The position numbers were made by a program, and so were the translations under genes. Positions 10,609 through 21,803 of a DNA stretch of 64,000 nt are shown one piece after another. How positions within the stretch are numbered: the stretch's first letter is position 1; each line of letters opens with the position of its first letter. The DNA is from Cylicocyclus nassatus (Eukaryota; Nematoda; Chromadorea; Rhabditida; Strongylidae): NCBI GenBank assembly GCA_958299035.1, contig CATQJL010000305.1, positions 34,609,733 to 34,673,732 of the forward strand. The letters run 5' to 3'. The notes below the pieces were generated by a model. That model did not search any database and was not told the origin of the DNA. It worked only from the letters and a program-made list of their open reading frames with translations.

Positions 10609-13600
10609 TTAATAGAATACTGCTTCATTCAAAAATAATTCTCCTTTTAGAACTGTTACCGATTGCCCGAATAAGGCCAATCTATTTGCATCCCTCACTT
10701 CAACCCTGAACTGCGCACCACGGCTGGGATATAACTGATAAGCTAAAAAAAAGCTTGTTTAACGGCAGTACCAAAAAAACACAGTATAATTCTATGATTG
10801 AATTGACCTACCGTATAAATTGCGCTTTCCCAAAATGGGCGACCAAAAAGGAGCGAGTGCACATTGAGCGGAGCCTGTAGCTGGATCTTCAGTAATGCCG
10901 ACCCAAGGAGCAAAATAACGGCATATGTAGTCATACGGTTCATCTTGAGAGTCTGTGAAGCCCTAAATGTTAAGCACATTATCAGTGAGAAATTACGTGT
11001 GAATTGATGAAAGTAGGTGAATCAAAATAAACTTGGTTTAGCTACTCCGTAGTAAATGAAAAGAAAAGCATTTGGTAATATCGTATTACAAAAATCGCCC
11101 GCTTACAAGCTCAAATAACTGTGGATGCTCAAACGGTTTCAGATTTTCTTCCACATATGTGATCTCCAATAGCTTTTTGAAAAGCTTTCGCCTTGCTTTG
11201 AGCACCACGTTGTCGACTTAGCTTCTTTAGATTTGCAATATGGAATGAAACACCAATCGCTCTTCATTATTAGGATTAAGACTTTCGAGAGCGTCATTCT
11301 GGATTAGACGCTTTGAGAAAACCAAAAAAAAATCCAAAAAGTTGTGTTTCAGGGCTGCGGGCCCTGGTTTCATTACCCTGATTTCACGTGTATAAGGCGC
11401 ATTGTTTTCGAATTTTCAAGCGAGCCGCTCAGCCGCTTCACTCTATTCCGGAAAGAAATCCTTACATCGCACGATTCTCTCAAGCAATATACAGCACATT
11501 TTGGGGTCCTTTGGTTGTAAAGTTCTTTGGCTTGTCTGGGCTGGTCAATTTTTGGAAAAAATCCCCCGCGCTCTATACGCGTGAAATTAGGGTACTTATT
11601 GTTAGTTTTTCACGAGTTTCTAAAGCTTTTCAAAAAGTGCAGTCACAATTTTGAAGAGCATTGCAAAAGCAGTTATCGCAGTCTGCTTGGCATAATTTAT
11701 CAACGAAAGCATTGAGGTGAGGGCAGACCTAGTGTAAGCGGTTTTGCTTAGCTTAATGTAAAAGTTTTCAGGTTGTTCGGTTTGCTTTTTGAAGCGTTTA
11801 TCAATCTGAAGTCATTGATCAAAAAAATACTTTTACAACGGTTCCGTCGCTTCAAGGGCCGGGCATACTTCACGCGATTTGGCAACATTCCAACTGTCCA
11901 CAACTCGTTGTAAGTACATCTCAAATGTACAATAGGGCATTCCATCAATTTACGTAAGCTATACACGCCATGCATGTGCAGTTCGCTAGTGTTGGATGTG
12001 AAGACTTCTGGCGAATTGCCAGATCGAGTGGCGACTGAAATCGCGTGAAGTATGCCCGGCCCTTTACTACAACCCAACCATGCCATTTGTATTCGCAATC
12101 TGTACATGATAAAAGCTCAAAAACTGTCTAGAAAAGTAACCTGAGCTTCTGCTTTAGCTGGAGCAAGAGTGACGATGACGCCACGCACAAAATTTCCATC
12201 AGGATCCAATGCCCTCATTTTCTCAGACTTTGCGGTGCTAATCTCAGCAAGTTCAAGGCTGAAATTTTTATTAGCTGTTGGCTGTTCTGGAACTTTGTCG
12301 GTTACTATAAGAAAGAAGAAAAGGGGACATTAGCCCTATAGCTTGTTTAAAAAAACTCACTTTGTGGTGTGTTTGTCAACCACTATAATTACTTTCTTGG
12401 CTTCGCTAGCATACGCAACACCCCTGACACTGATTGTTGAAGGAATAAGGCATTCAATCAAGTGATGAAGAAACGATGGAGCATCGAACTATAAACAATT
12501 ATACCGTTTTTATTAATCGCATTGTTAGTGAGCATTACTTCCGAGAAATATTTAACGAGAACATTCGGCACGCCCAAGAAGTGTACGGTTGTTATGCCAA
12601 ATTGTGGAAAATCCATCTCAACAAGTCCCCCGTCTTTCTTTCGCACTTTAAGATTGCCGGACCGTGTGGCAAAGGTGATTTGGTTTGACTGGTTTCCTTA
12701 AACAAAATTAGTATATCTTTTCGCCTCAAGGAATAAATTCCTTGTAAATCTCCAAATTGCAAATTTAAATATTCGAGGCGATGCTGTCCAGGAGTGCGGT
12801 GGCAGTCAAAAATTCAAAAAAATGTTGTAGACTTACGCACAACTATGCAGCCATTGGCTGATCACTGCTAGTAAAACATTAGATTGACTAAAATATTTTC
12901 GGAGCTTTCTGCGGCTCTCAAAAATGTAGCAACAAGTTTTGTTCAGTATTTCATATCCACTCCAGTGTGGGTTGGGATGTTGATACTGTTTGAACAGAAC
13001 CATTTTCCCTAAGGAAAAAACGCGCAAAGAAGTAAAAAACCCCAGTTTTCCTATAGTGCACAAATGTGAGAAAATTCTATTTCTTCAATCAAAGAAATCC
13101 AGAATGGCAGATCACAAATTTTATTGTTATTCAATAGGCAAAACATGAATGTATCCAAATTACAAATTACACATCTCTTTACACATTATTACATGAAAAA
13201 GAAACGAGACCAAAAAAAGTTTCTGAAAAATGGATCAGGCATAACTGTCTCTTGCTAATAGTGGAAGACTGAATTGATATGTGAAAGTAAAAGCACTGGA
13301 CTGCTTTTCTTCAAAAACCCATGGATGAAACATCGAGAAAAAAGCATATGGAGAGAATAACGGAAAGGATCTGCATGGAATAACGAGATTATTTGTGAGT
13401 CAACTTTATACTAAGACTGTCCACATTATAGCGCATTTTTGCAAGTTGTTATTGCTGACGGCATTCTTTGGATGTTCGTCTTTTCGTGAATTCTAGAAGT
13501 TTACCAGTTTCTAAGTATTGCACTAGAATTAAATCTGCATTAAATATCTTAAAATCCGTTTTGCTCGGTGAACGTTTTTGTGGTTCATACAGTTAGTTTC

Positions 13601-15224
13601 ATTGTACATACTTTTCGAAATTCAAAACTTATATAACAATTCAGAGTACACAACTATTCTCAGGAATGTTGGCACAGCACATGAATTTGGAAATTTTCGT
13701 AGATAAACAAAACATTGCTTTTATGTGAAATTTGTATCGCAGCGATGTATCGCGCATCCCCCAGAATTGTTTCCATATGAACCATGAACATGGATGCCTT
13801 TTGATCGTTTCACACGTTAGATAACTCCAGCAAATTCAAAACACTTATTCGAAGCTGGCATGTTAGAGTGATCGAAAGGCAGCCAGTTGATAGTTCATAT
13901 GGGAACAATTCTGTGGGATGCACCATAGATTGATAATTCATTGTTCCAATACTAATGTGTGACTGCTACGGAAATATTGTTCATACAAAACGATTCGAAG
14001 TCTCGAAAATCAGGAGACTAACCTACTTCGTTGAACAAAACGTGGCTTGTCGCTAGGGTAGCGTGTCCACATAAAGGGACTTCGGTGGTGGGAGTGAACC
14101 ACCGCAGCGTAAATTTGTTCGCTGAAACAAGTTTGCTTACCATATACACAAAAACGACAAGATCAGTACAGTACAAGGTGATTAAGCTCCTAAAGAGCTT
14201 CCAGCTAAATTCTGCAAGAGGAAGGATGGTATAAAATTAAATTTTCATTAGATCACTCACCAGTTTTGTAGTCACCACCGACTGGAATAGGGAATGCCGT
14301 CTCAGATAAATTGAATTCCGCGGCGATGCTCAAATATTCGTCATCTCTCAGTTCCTCAAAGAATTTCATCAAAGCACAAATCAAGCAAGAGTGGGTACTT
14401 TTCCGTTATCCGGACCCATTTTCAAAGAAGGATATTGCTTCTTCCTTCGTACCATATTTGCTCCCAACTTCACAGGAAAGAGTGCCAAACTTCCTGCCAC
14501 GTGTCAAAAAAAATTTGACATGCCATTTACATCTTTGACAGGTTTAACCAAGAGTTTGAGTTGCCCTACCTAGCGACGTAAGATGTTCAGTCTATCTTTT
14601 AGTCAATAGTGGTCCTATTTTCGATTGAACAGTATCAAAAAATGGATATTATTACTATAATAACGTCATTTTGTTATTAATAAACAGATTAGACTTGCCC
14701 AGAATAGAGAAGTGAGCTTGAGTCCCACCATCAAAGTGACCGAACAAGCAGCAGAAAGGAACTTCAAGCCATCATTTATAGTCTCGTCTAAATCCCCAAG
14801 ACGAAAGGTTTGAAGAGGAAGATAATGCTAAATCATTGCTGAAAACGATGAAGATGTTCTAATATAAGTCCTAGATTGTTTTGCTTTTATAGAAAACAAC
14901 TGAACAGCTTTTAAGTGATTACAAATGCTCCTTTACCTCACCGGAAATGATTTTGAAAAAAACATGTCAAAATGGACCAAAACGTGTCAATATTTTCCTG
15001 ACACGTGGCAGGGGGCAGCCCTCGTGGAATCTATAAAAAATTGTTATAGACTAAAAACGTATTTAATGAGAGCCTTTTGAAAAAAATGGGTCCGGATAAC
15101 AGAAAAGTACCCAAAAATGTTATGAACAGATTACCCTTTCAATCAAACAAACAGCGGCTTGGTTTCCGGCAAATCGGTGACTTGTGAAGGCGTCGACTAT
15201 ATAAGTTGGATGTTTCTCATCCAT
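10609..15224 (-). CDS. PhzF-family protein (PBLD-like), 8 exons
   Basis: Exons on the minus strand: 15135-15224, 14261-14354, 14027-14121, 12587-12688, 12361-12488, 12141-12258, 10812-10962, 10609-10742; 912 bp with stop, 303 codons, every junction in phase. Human PBLD is about 288 residues. Family signatures in order: [20 protein letters not shown] at the N-terminus, NLSETAF near residue 48 (its Glu matches the catalytic Glu of PhzF), [47 protein letters not shown], and a C-terminal [11 protein letters not shown]. PhzF folds are isomerase-like; the substrate of animal members is unclear. The start ATG lies 6 bases 3' of GTTTCAG, a likely trans-splice site. Three introns have been invaded by foldback elements (14393-15112, 13754-13921, 11856-12063). 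The second exon's acceptor (TTTGAG) is the weakest part of the model. Confidence 0.93.
11856..12063. mobile_element. Intronic MITE in the PhzF-like gene
   Basis: The inverted ends read GGGCCGGGCATACTTCACGC and its reverse complement, continuing into CGCGATTT, over about 208 bp. It lies in the intron between exons 6 and 7 of the PhzF-like gene. The termini resemble the elements at 7515 and 19711. The target duplication is imperfect here. Confidence 0.68.
13754..13921. mobile_element. Short foldback in a PhzF-like intron
   Basis: GCATCCCCCAGAATTGTTTC on the left and its near-perfect reverse complement on the right (GAACAATTCTGTGGGATGC) bound a 168 bp element inside the 1.3 kb third intron. Confidence 0.6.
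14393..15112. mobile_element. Foldback element filling PhzF-like intron 1
   Basis: The ends read GGGTACTTTTCCGTTATCCG and GGGTACTTTTCTGTTATCCG (reverse complement of the right end). The 720 bp element makes up nearly all of the 780 bp first intron. An internal CACGTGTCA repeat pair also faces inward (near 14500 and 15000). Confidence 0.68.
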
Positions 15225-15237
15225 ATTAGGCTGAAAC
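15225..15237 (-). promoter_or_regulatory. Probable spliced-leader acceptor of the PhzF-like gene
   Basis: On the minus strand GTTTCAG is followed by CCTAAT and the start ATG. A consensus acceptor this close to the start, with no upstream exon recognised, fits trans-splicing; a cis-spliced leader exon is the alternative. Confidence 0.55.
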
Positions 15238-16060
15238 TATCTCAAATGGTGGAAAGGCAATGATTTCGATATGTACCCCCTTTAACTACCATGACGTTAT
15301 TTTTCATTTCCTGTAAAACTTTTGAGATCCGAACTCAAAGAATAGCTAGACATTCCATTCGGCTGGCAACGCGGGATCTTTTAGGATTTCCAAAGTGCCA
15401 GATACAAAACTTTGAACAAACAACCACTTAAACCCAAATTGTAGAGGACCCTGCTCGGAAGTTGCGAGATTGAAAGTCCTATTTATTTCCATACTTGTGA
15501 ATGCTGATATTTCTCATCTTATAGGCTGACTCCAACATAACTGAGTGCAGTGACCACCAGTGACCACCTGGTCACCACCAGTGACCAGTGTTGGTAGGGA
15601 ACGATTACGGTAGTAGTATCAGGCATTTGTATGTGTTTATTGTTGAGTGAGGAAAGCTCTGTTTGAGTCCATTTCGTAGCATGGATCCCTAATATCGCCT
15701 TTCAGTGTGCCCTGGTACGCAAGTAACAAAAGTTCTGTATTACTGCATACCTACGTTCCCCTTACCCAAAAGTGCACCTATTCTTTGACTATCAGTAGAT
15801 AGTTATTTTGATTCGTAGTAACCTGTTAGTTTTGATATGTTAGGTTGGTGCATAAGCCTTGAGCCGAAAGTGTAAGAAAATTTTCCTAAAAGGTTTGGGT
15901 CAACGTCAATTTGTACTATATATTTTTAGTTACTTACGACGAGAGCTCTAATTTACACGCATTTTAGAGATTCTATTCGGAACAAACTCCGAATGTCGCA
16001 TTATGAAAGTTGAAAACCATAATTATCAATAGCAAATCCGACTAGCACAAATGCGCATTC
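15238..16060. other. Intergenic; contains a mariner-type terminus
   Basis: TTAGGTTGGTGCATAAGC at about 15841-15858 matches the classical mariner terminal repeat. No matching opposite end or transposase was found, so it is a solo or truncated end. GTGACCACC-type short tandem repeats lie at about 15548-15590. Confidence 0.5.
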
Positions 16061-16512
16061 AAAGGCAGCGTCCGGGCAAAATTTCGCCTCTCATGTTTCT
16101 GCCATTCTGGGGCCTTCCCGTGGCCCTGAATACAGTTGTAAAGTCCAAATTGTTCAACACCCCCAAAAAACCCGATTCTTGGGGACCCTCTCTTCAAGAA
16201 GCGGACGAGTTTCGGATTGCTCGTCCCCATCGCATGCCAGCGGGAGGAGCTGCAACTGCACGGATGCCGTTGCATTGCAGTATGCAGTGCAACTGCAATG
16301 CAACTGCAATGCAACCGCACACCTACGTGAGCACTCGTCCTCAGCGGTGGTTTGTGATACGAAGGGACAGTCTGTGATACGTATCACAGGCCCGTATTTC
16401 CTTTTAGAGGCCACTTCAAAGATTCGGACTAACGCAGATCGGATACTCATGGGCCCCTCTTTACAACCATATGCTAACCTGGGTGGATGGATCTTGCCCG
16501 GACGCTGCCTTT
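16061..16512. mobile_element. MITE with AAAGGCAGCGTCCGGGCAA ends
   Basis: The left end AAAGGCAGCGTCCGGGCAA recurs as its reverse complement at 16494-16512, bounding 452 bp. The interior holds an imperfect run of TGCAACTGCAA units at about 16250-16320. No coding sequence is recognised; open frames on both strands are by-products of the repeats. Confidence 0.7.
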
Positions 16513-18839
16513 CAAAGAGGGGTCGAGAAACTATAAACTGGAAACTTAAGATCCTTGAAAATTTTCTTTGCTAAACTTATAAGCCTATCTAATGTAGAGG
16601 ATTTCACAAAATGTGTTCACTTATTGATATCTTACTTCCACAAATTCTTTCACCGAGATTTACCTTGGATCAGCAACAAAGATATGATTCACAGAAGGGC
16701 GAATCGCAAATTTGTTATTGCATTTTGGTTATTTATAGAACTGCACAACGACTCCACCACATCCGATAGACCGGAGCAAGAAGATCAAAGCAAATGGATT
16801 GAAATAAGATCCTTTTCACGGTAAGCACTTGAAGTGTTTCACCGTTCTTATGAGACCTTGCGCACTTTTGCCAGCAATGGATCGAAGGACATTTGAAAAG
16901 AAATATTCGCCTATTATCAATGAATAGTTTTGGAGAGAGATGCATGTACTGAAGAGCAAATGAATCAAATAAAGACTAGAAACTTCCTTTTAATTGATTT
17001 TTATGATTGAAATTTGAGGTCGCTCTTGTTTGTCATGTTGTCAAGGTTATACAGGAAATTGATGAAAATATATGAAAAATTTGTCGTTTGAGAATCTATC
17101 CACTATAAAATCTGAGTTGCAGAATTTGAGGGTACTCCAGAATATAAGAAGTACGCAAAGCAAATATAATCAAAAACGAAGAGACTGATAACTAGCCTAG
17201 CATAGAAGGTCTATAAGTTAGAAAATTCGCCAAAAATATGGAAAACTATGTCATCTATTTCTAACTTGAGAACACATGAATAAAACAAAAACTAATGAAA
17301 AACATGTCAGAAGTTTTTTTTTGCTTTGTGCTAATTTCTATCTGCGATTTTTTTCACAGCAAGAAGAACGATTGCGGTTTGCAAAATGCGATCAAATTGG
17401 GAAACATGGAGACATGAGGCTTGCGACATTGATGAAAGGGGTAGATAGCAGGCAAGGTCACCACAGATTAACAACCTGTTTTTGTATGAGACTAGGCGTA
17501 ACCTGCCCAAAGTCAGTACATATCATGATATACTACCAATACAGCGAAACACGAAACAAGGTTAACCGGGAAGTAATGGGCATCCTATTGTCTTGATATC
17601 CAAGTCGGTCCGTATTTAGACATATCCTCAAATCAGAAAAATGATAGACAAACGTAAACAGTGTTCAATGCAGAATTCCTTCCTCTTTTCAAATGTGATA
17701 TTTTTGTTCCGAATCCTCCATGTCAAAATAGTCGTCAAAATCTCCAACTCATGGCTTTTGCCCACCTTAATTTCAGCTGTTCTTCAGAATAAATATTTCG
17801 GGCTGTTAAAAGAATCTTGTAGGTTGGAATCAACAAACTGCACTACAAACCTTTTTTGTTATCTACAGCAGGCCTGTCAAGATTTTTGAGATTTTCAATG
17901 CTACCAAAAGTAAATGCTACCAAAGTCTATGGGCATCCCAATCCTAACAGAACATCGCAACCAACTACGATATCATTAGAACAGCTTTGCGACTTTTTCC
18001 TAGTAAAGTTGTCGGATAACCTCTCTTACAATTTTTTTCTTAAAAATCTCAGAAGTTTGCGAAGGATGTGTTGATGTGAGAAGGGTCAAAAGGCCTATTC
18101 GTTACAGTCGCATCAGCTATCCGTGCTCAGAACATCTACCGCGGCTGAAAATCCGTGTTGTTTCCAATTTTTGTAAATCAGTTGGCATTCTTTCAGGTGA
18201 TGAGCGAGAGACTAAACAATGTGGTAATCAGGTAGGGCATAGTGTATAGCCTTCAGCAAATATAAAGAGGTAAGACAGGTTTACGCAAGTTTTTCTAAGC
18301 GGTCCAAGTGTTCAGTGTGCGCCATCTTTGCAACTCGACATTCAAACAAAGCATCTTCAAAAAAAATTTGATAAAAATCATTTTGAAGCTTTCTGTATTT
18401 ATTTCTACGCGACAACATGAAAAGAAGAGCTTAGGGAATTTTTCAAATTTTGTTGACATTTTTTTCATCCCTTGCTTCTGAAACGTTAAAGGCGTCAGAA
18501 GGCCCCATATTAGAGACAACGCCAAAGTATGTCCTAATGTAAAAGAGGAAAAGCACAAGTAGGTGCAGAGAAAAATCGGACAGAAATGGAGAAGCTGAGC
18601 GCTTTCACAAAATTGCCGCACACTTGTTGGTTATTAGTGCACTTGCGGCTCTTGCTGGTGGATAGACACTGCTATGTCCTAGGTGTGTCGCGAATCTGGG
18701 GTTTTCTAGGAAGCTTTTAAAGTTTGGATAAAGCTTTTCTAGGTAAAAATAGAAAAAAGGAGTAAAGAAATTATCCGACAACCTAATGGCTTGCTTTTTA
18801 TTCTGATTCGTAAACGATTGGGCACAAAGTCATTTCAGT
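16513..18839. other. No gene recognised
   Basis: AT-rich DNA with open frames of about 106-108 codons (17276-17596, 18295-18621) that lack splice context and familiar motifs. I support no gene here. Confidence 0.4.
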
Positions 18840-19260
18840 CATCATTCTGACGCTCTTAGGCTGCACAAAGAATTAAGATTTGATGTTTCAAAGCAGTGAA
18901 CGCTTAATGGTAAAATTCGTGTTCCATTAAGATTGATTTTTGAAAGTTGTATAGTACATGGCGAGAACTGATTGATGTTTGAGGCGTTTAAGTAATTTAC
19001 GACTTTTCAAAAGTGAAGAAATTGGAAGAAATTACATTGAAAATTACTGAAAAGCATGTTTAAAGCGCAAATAATCCTTTATGCAGTTTGTTCACTCTAC
19101 CCCACTATATAAAAGCCTCAAAATTCTGAAACCATTTTCAAGAATAGCTAAAAGAATAGGTAAAAACGGGATGCAGATTCTGACGATCACATTATTTGAG
19201 CGACTATCAAAGGACTAAGGTTGCGAACATCACAAAAAAGAAAGAAAATTTCATCCAACA
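18840..19260. mobile_element. Divergent copy of the mariner-like foldback family
   Basis: Parts of this stretch match the interior of the element at 63044-64000: GATGTTTGAGGCGTTTAAGT against GATGTTCAGAGCGTTTGTGT, followed in both by AAAAGTGAAG and a TTTGTTTACTCTA-like motif. The ends were not delimited. Confidence 0.45.
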
Positions 19261-19710
19261 CCGTTAAGAGCGCTCGTCTATCGTTATTCTGAGTGATGTG
19301 AGGATAGGTCTGAAAACGGCACAAACTTTGGACCCATTAGATATTGATGAAAATTCATTGAAAGATCTGGGACAGCACTTTGTTCCAACCTGGTACTGCT
19401 GTCTCGGCTTTGAAAAACGATCGTAACTTTCCACATCAGTGACCTCTCCGTTACCTTCTCATTTCCTCCCTAGAATTCCTGACTCAGTTTGATGGGGTTG
19501 ATAGCATTTTTGAAGGCCTCGAAAATTTTTAGCCCCTACAGTAGTCTACATCCTAGTCTAGCTAGTCCACAAACGGTAATTTATTCGAAAGCACTTTTGC
19601 GCTTTCTATACATTTACAAAAGTCAATACTTTTTGAAATAGCGTCTGCAGAGCACCTTGGTTACATGTAGCTCGATTCACGGATATGAAGAGATTAGGGA
19701 CTCCTACTAA

Positions 19711-19903
19711 GGCCCCGGACAGACTTACGCGATTTGATCGTCGCGACTGAATCGCGACGAGACAACTGTTATTCCATCCGATCAACTTGCATTTCGGTTG
19801 TGATACTTTTCCAGCCCGAAATTTTTGACTGTGAAATGAAAATGAAAGGAAATGTCGGCGATTCAGTCGCAACGATCAAATCACGTGAAGTCTGCCCGGG
19901 GCC
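19711..19903. mobile_element. TAA-flanked MITE, GGCCCCGG end family
   Basis: The ends are GGCCCCGGACAGACTT and the reverse complement of AAGTCTGCCCGGGGCC, with TAA on both sides (19708-19710 and 19904-19906). CGCGATTTGATCGTCGCGAC just inside the left end is mirrored on the right. Confidence 0.78.
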
Positions 19904-19917
19904 TAACAACAGATGCT

Positions 19918-20217
19918 GCATACTCAGACATTCGCCATTGACTCCCGCAGGAGATCCGCCCACAGGGTGGAGGACTATATGTCGCCGAAAAAGGGCGGAC
20001 CCCGCGGTCATTTGCGACAAATACGCACCCTTGTACATGCGCGGACATGCGTTCCTGCAGGGAATCTGTGCGGGACTCTTCCAAATTCGGCGACATATAG
20101 TCCTCCACCCCCGCCCACAAAATAGGTGATCGCACCAAAATCCGGTGTACCGGCGGAAGTCATCATTTTAGTTTTATCCCGATTTTGTTGCGATTTTGTC
20201 CCGAAGCGCGGGCGCAT
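19918..20217. repeat. Repeat sharing an end with 25080-25295
   Basis: ACTCAGACATTCGCCATTGA at 19922-19941 recurs as its reverse complement near 25265-25290, and both stretches contain GATTTTGTCCCG motifs. Inside, GGAGGACTATATGTCGCCG is mirrored by CGGCGACATATAGTCCTCC, forming a local foldback. Confidence 0.5.
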
Positions 20218-20437
20218 GTTTGAACGAGTACAACTTCTAATTATTTAGTTCATTCTGTATTGCTGCCGAAGGGTCAGTTTCATTTTCAACTCAACTTCCA
20301 AGGAAGCCCCGCTCTTATTTCCCGAGTCACACATAAGCCAGGCTTACCATTATTTCTGCACCCTAAGTAAGTCCAGATTTTTTGCAAGGGGGTTGCAATG
20401 CTCAAATTGCCAACAGTAGTGAGTTCATGTCAACGAT

Positions 20438-20886
20438 GTACAGTATTTGGCCAACGTTCATCGGCCGAAATATAAGATGCCCCAATCAAACAGAGCCTAA
20501 AACTTGTTAAAAAGCTTTGTTTTCGCTGCATTTTCTTAGAAGTACTATCAGGACGAAAAAATCATATTTCTTTCTTATTTGAGTATCTTCTCTTCCCTCT
20601 GAGAACTTCAGAATTGTTTTTTTACGGTGAGCCCCTATGCCGCTGAAGTTATTTTTTGAGGCGAGTCCAGGCGTAATAAGTATTTTGCAAAGTAGCCCAT
20701 CTCTGTATACTTGGGTTAGGTGTAATTTGGCGAGGCTAAATTCTAAAATTTTAGCTAAAAAACACGGTATTTTCCTTCTGCTAGTGTCTAAAAAACGGCT
20801 AAAACAAGGCCTTTTAGGAAGGTTTAGGCTCTGTTTGTTGGAACCGTCTTATTTTTTGGCCGATGGACGTTGGCCAGATGCTGTAC
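20438..20886. mobile_element. Foldback element
   Basis: The left arm includes GGCCAACGTTCATCGGCC and AAACAGAGCCTAAA, and the right arm carries the reverse complement of both in matching order, over at least 100 bp per arm. The 101-codon open frame across the right half is probably incidental. Confidence 0.6.
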
Positions 20887-21803
20887 GTCCATTTCAACCC
20901 CTCATGCTGGCTTTTCAAAGGTGGAGGTTTATAACAGTGTGATTTTCAGTACTCTATCAATATTATATTAGTTTTCCACCTGATGACATCATGTTTATGT
21001 TTTCTTCAATTACTATTGCGGCTTGTAGAGCCCGTGCTCCACGTTGTCATTCACTCAACCCTCACATCGAGCTGCATCTCTCAATTTACTTAGTGCTTTT
21101 ATTTGATCATCAGTGATGAGAACTTATAGGGATGTTTATAAAGAGATGTTCATTGCTTAAAGATAACCCAAACATCAAGGAAAGAAACAAACTAACAGTA
21201 AACACAACAAAATTTTGCTGCGGCAGTGCACATGACATATACACTGTGTACATCATGTACATCGTCATGCAGACATTGTACATGACCACTTGCTGCGCGA
21301 GGGTCATGAACACTTTTGTATAATCACGTGACACACATTTACTGACATAGATTTCATCATAAGAGCTCAGCTCACCAGGGTTTCTTATCTTGTGGGGAAA
21401 TCCTTTTATGCTAGTAGTAATTTCAGAATTTGCAATGGATGAAAGCAAAATTAGACATTATAGAAAAACAAAACATGTTCTGAATTGTAGGCCGGCGACC
21501 TTTTTAAGAGATTTGACTTACTTCTATGAAGTAATTGTTTAGAGGAGCTCCAGCATCTTCCGTCCATGCGAATCCGTTCACATTTGGGAACGGACATCTC
21601 CGAAACAGCGCTATCTACATCTGAGAATGCTGGAAATAATAGCAATGAGAGCCAAGTGCACACCCATTATCTGACAAGCATGGAAGTTTTCCACGATTCT
21701 TCACAAGGACTCTGTATGGCAGAAATCGGTTGTCATCGCATCAATTTGGAAACGTTTTCCAGCTTATGTTTGTACTCTTTCCTCTTCTGGCCGCTGAAAC
21801 CTT
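20887..21803. other. Upstream region of the 21804 gene
   Basis: A CATGTACATC-rich patch lies at about 21230-21300. An open frame from 21566 overlaps the first exon of the next gene in another phase and could be an alternative 5' exon (SENAGNNSNESQVHTHY); I could not join it in phase. Confidence 0.35.

Noticed and set aside
11080..11230. Exon-like minus-strand segment reading [20 protein letters not shown]
   Set aside because: It lies inside the intron between two PhzF-like exons that already join in phase, and the spliced product matches the family without it.
16042..16574. Overlapping open frames of 90-130 codons on both strands
   Set aside because: They lie wholly within or across a MITE and its short repeats; the translations are low-complexity.
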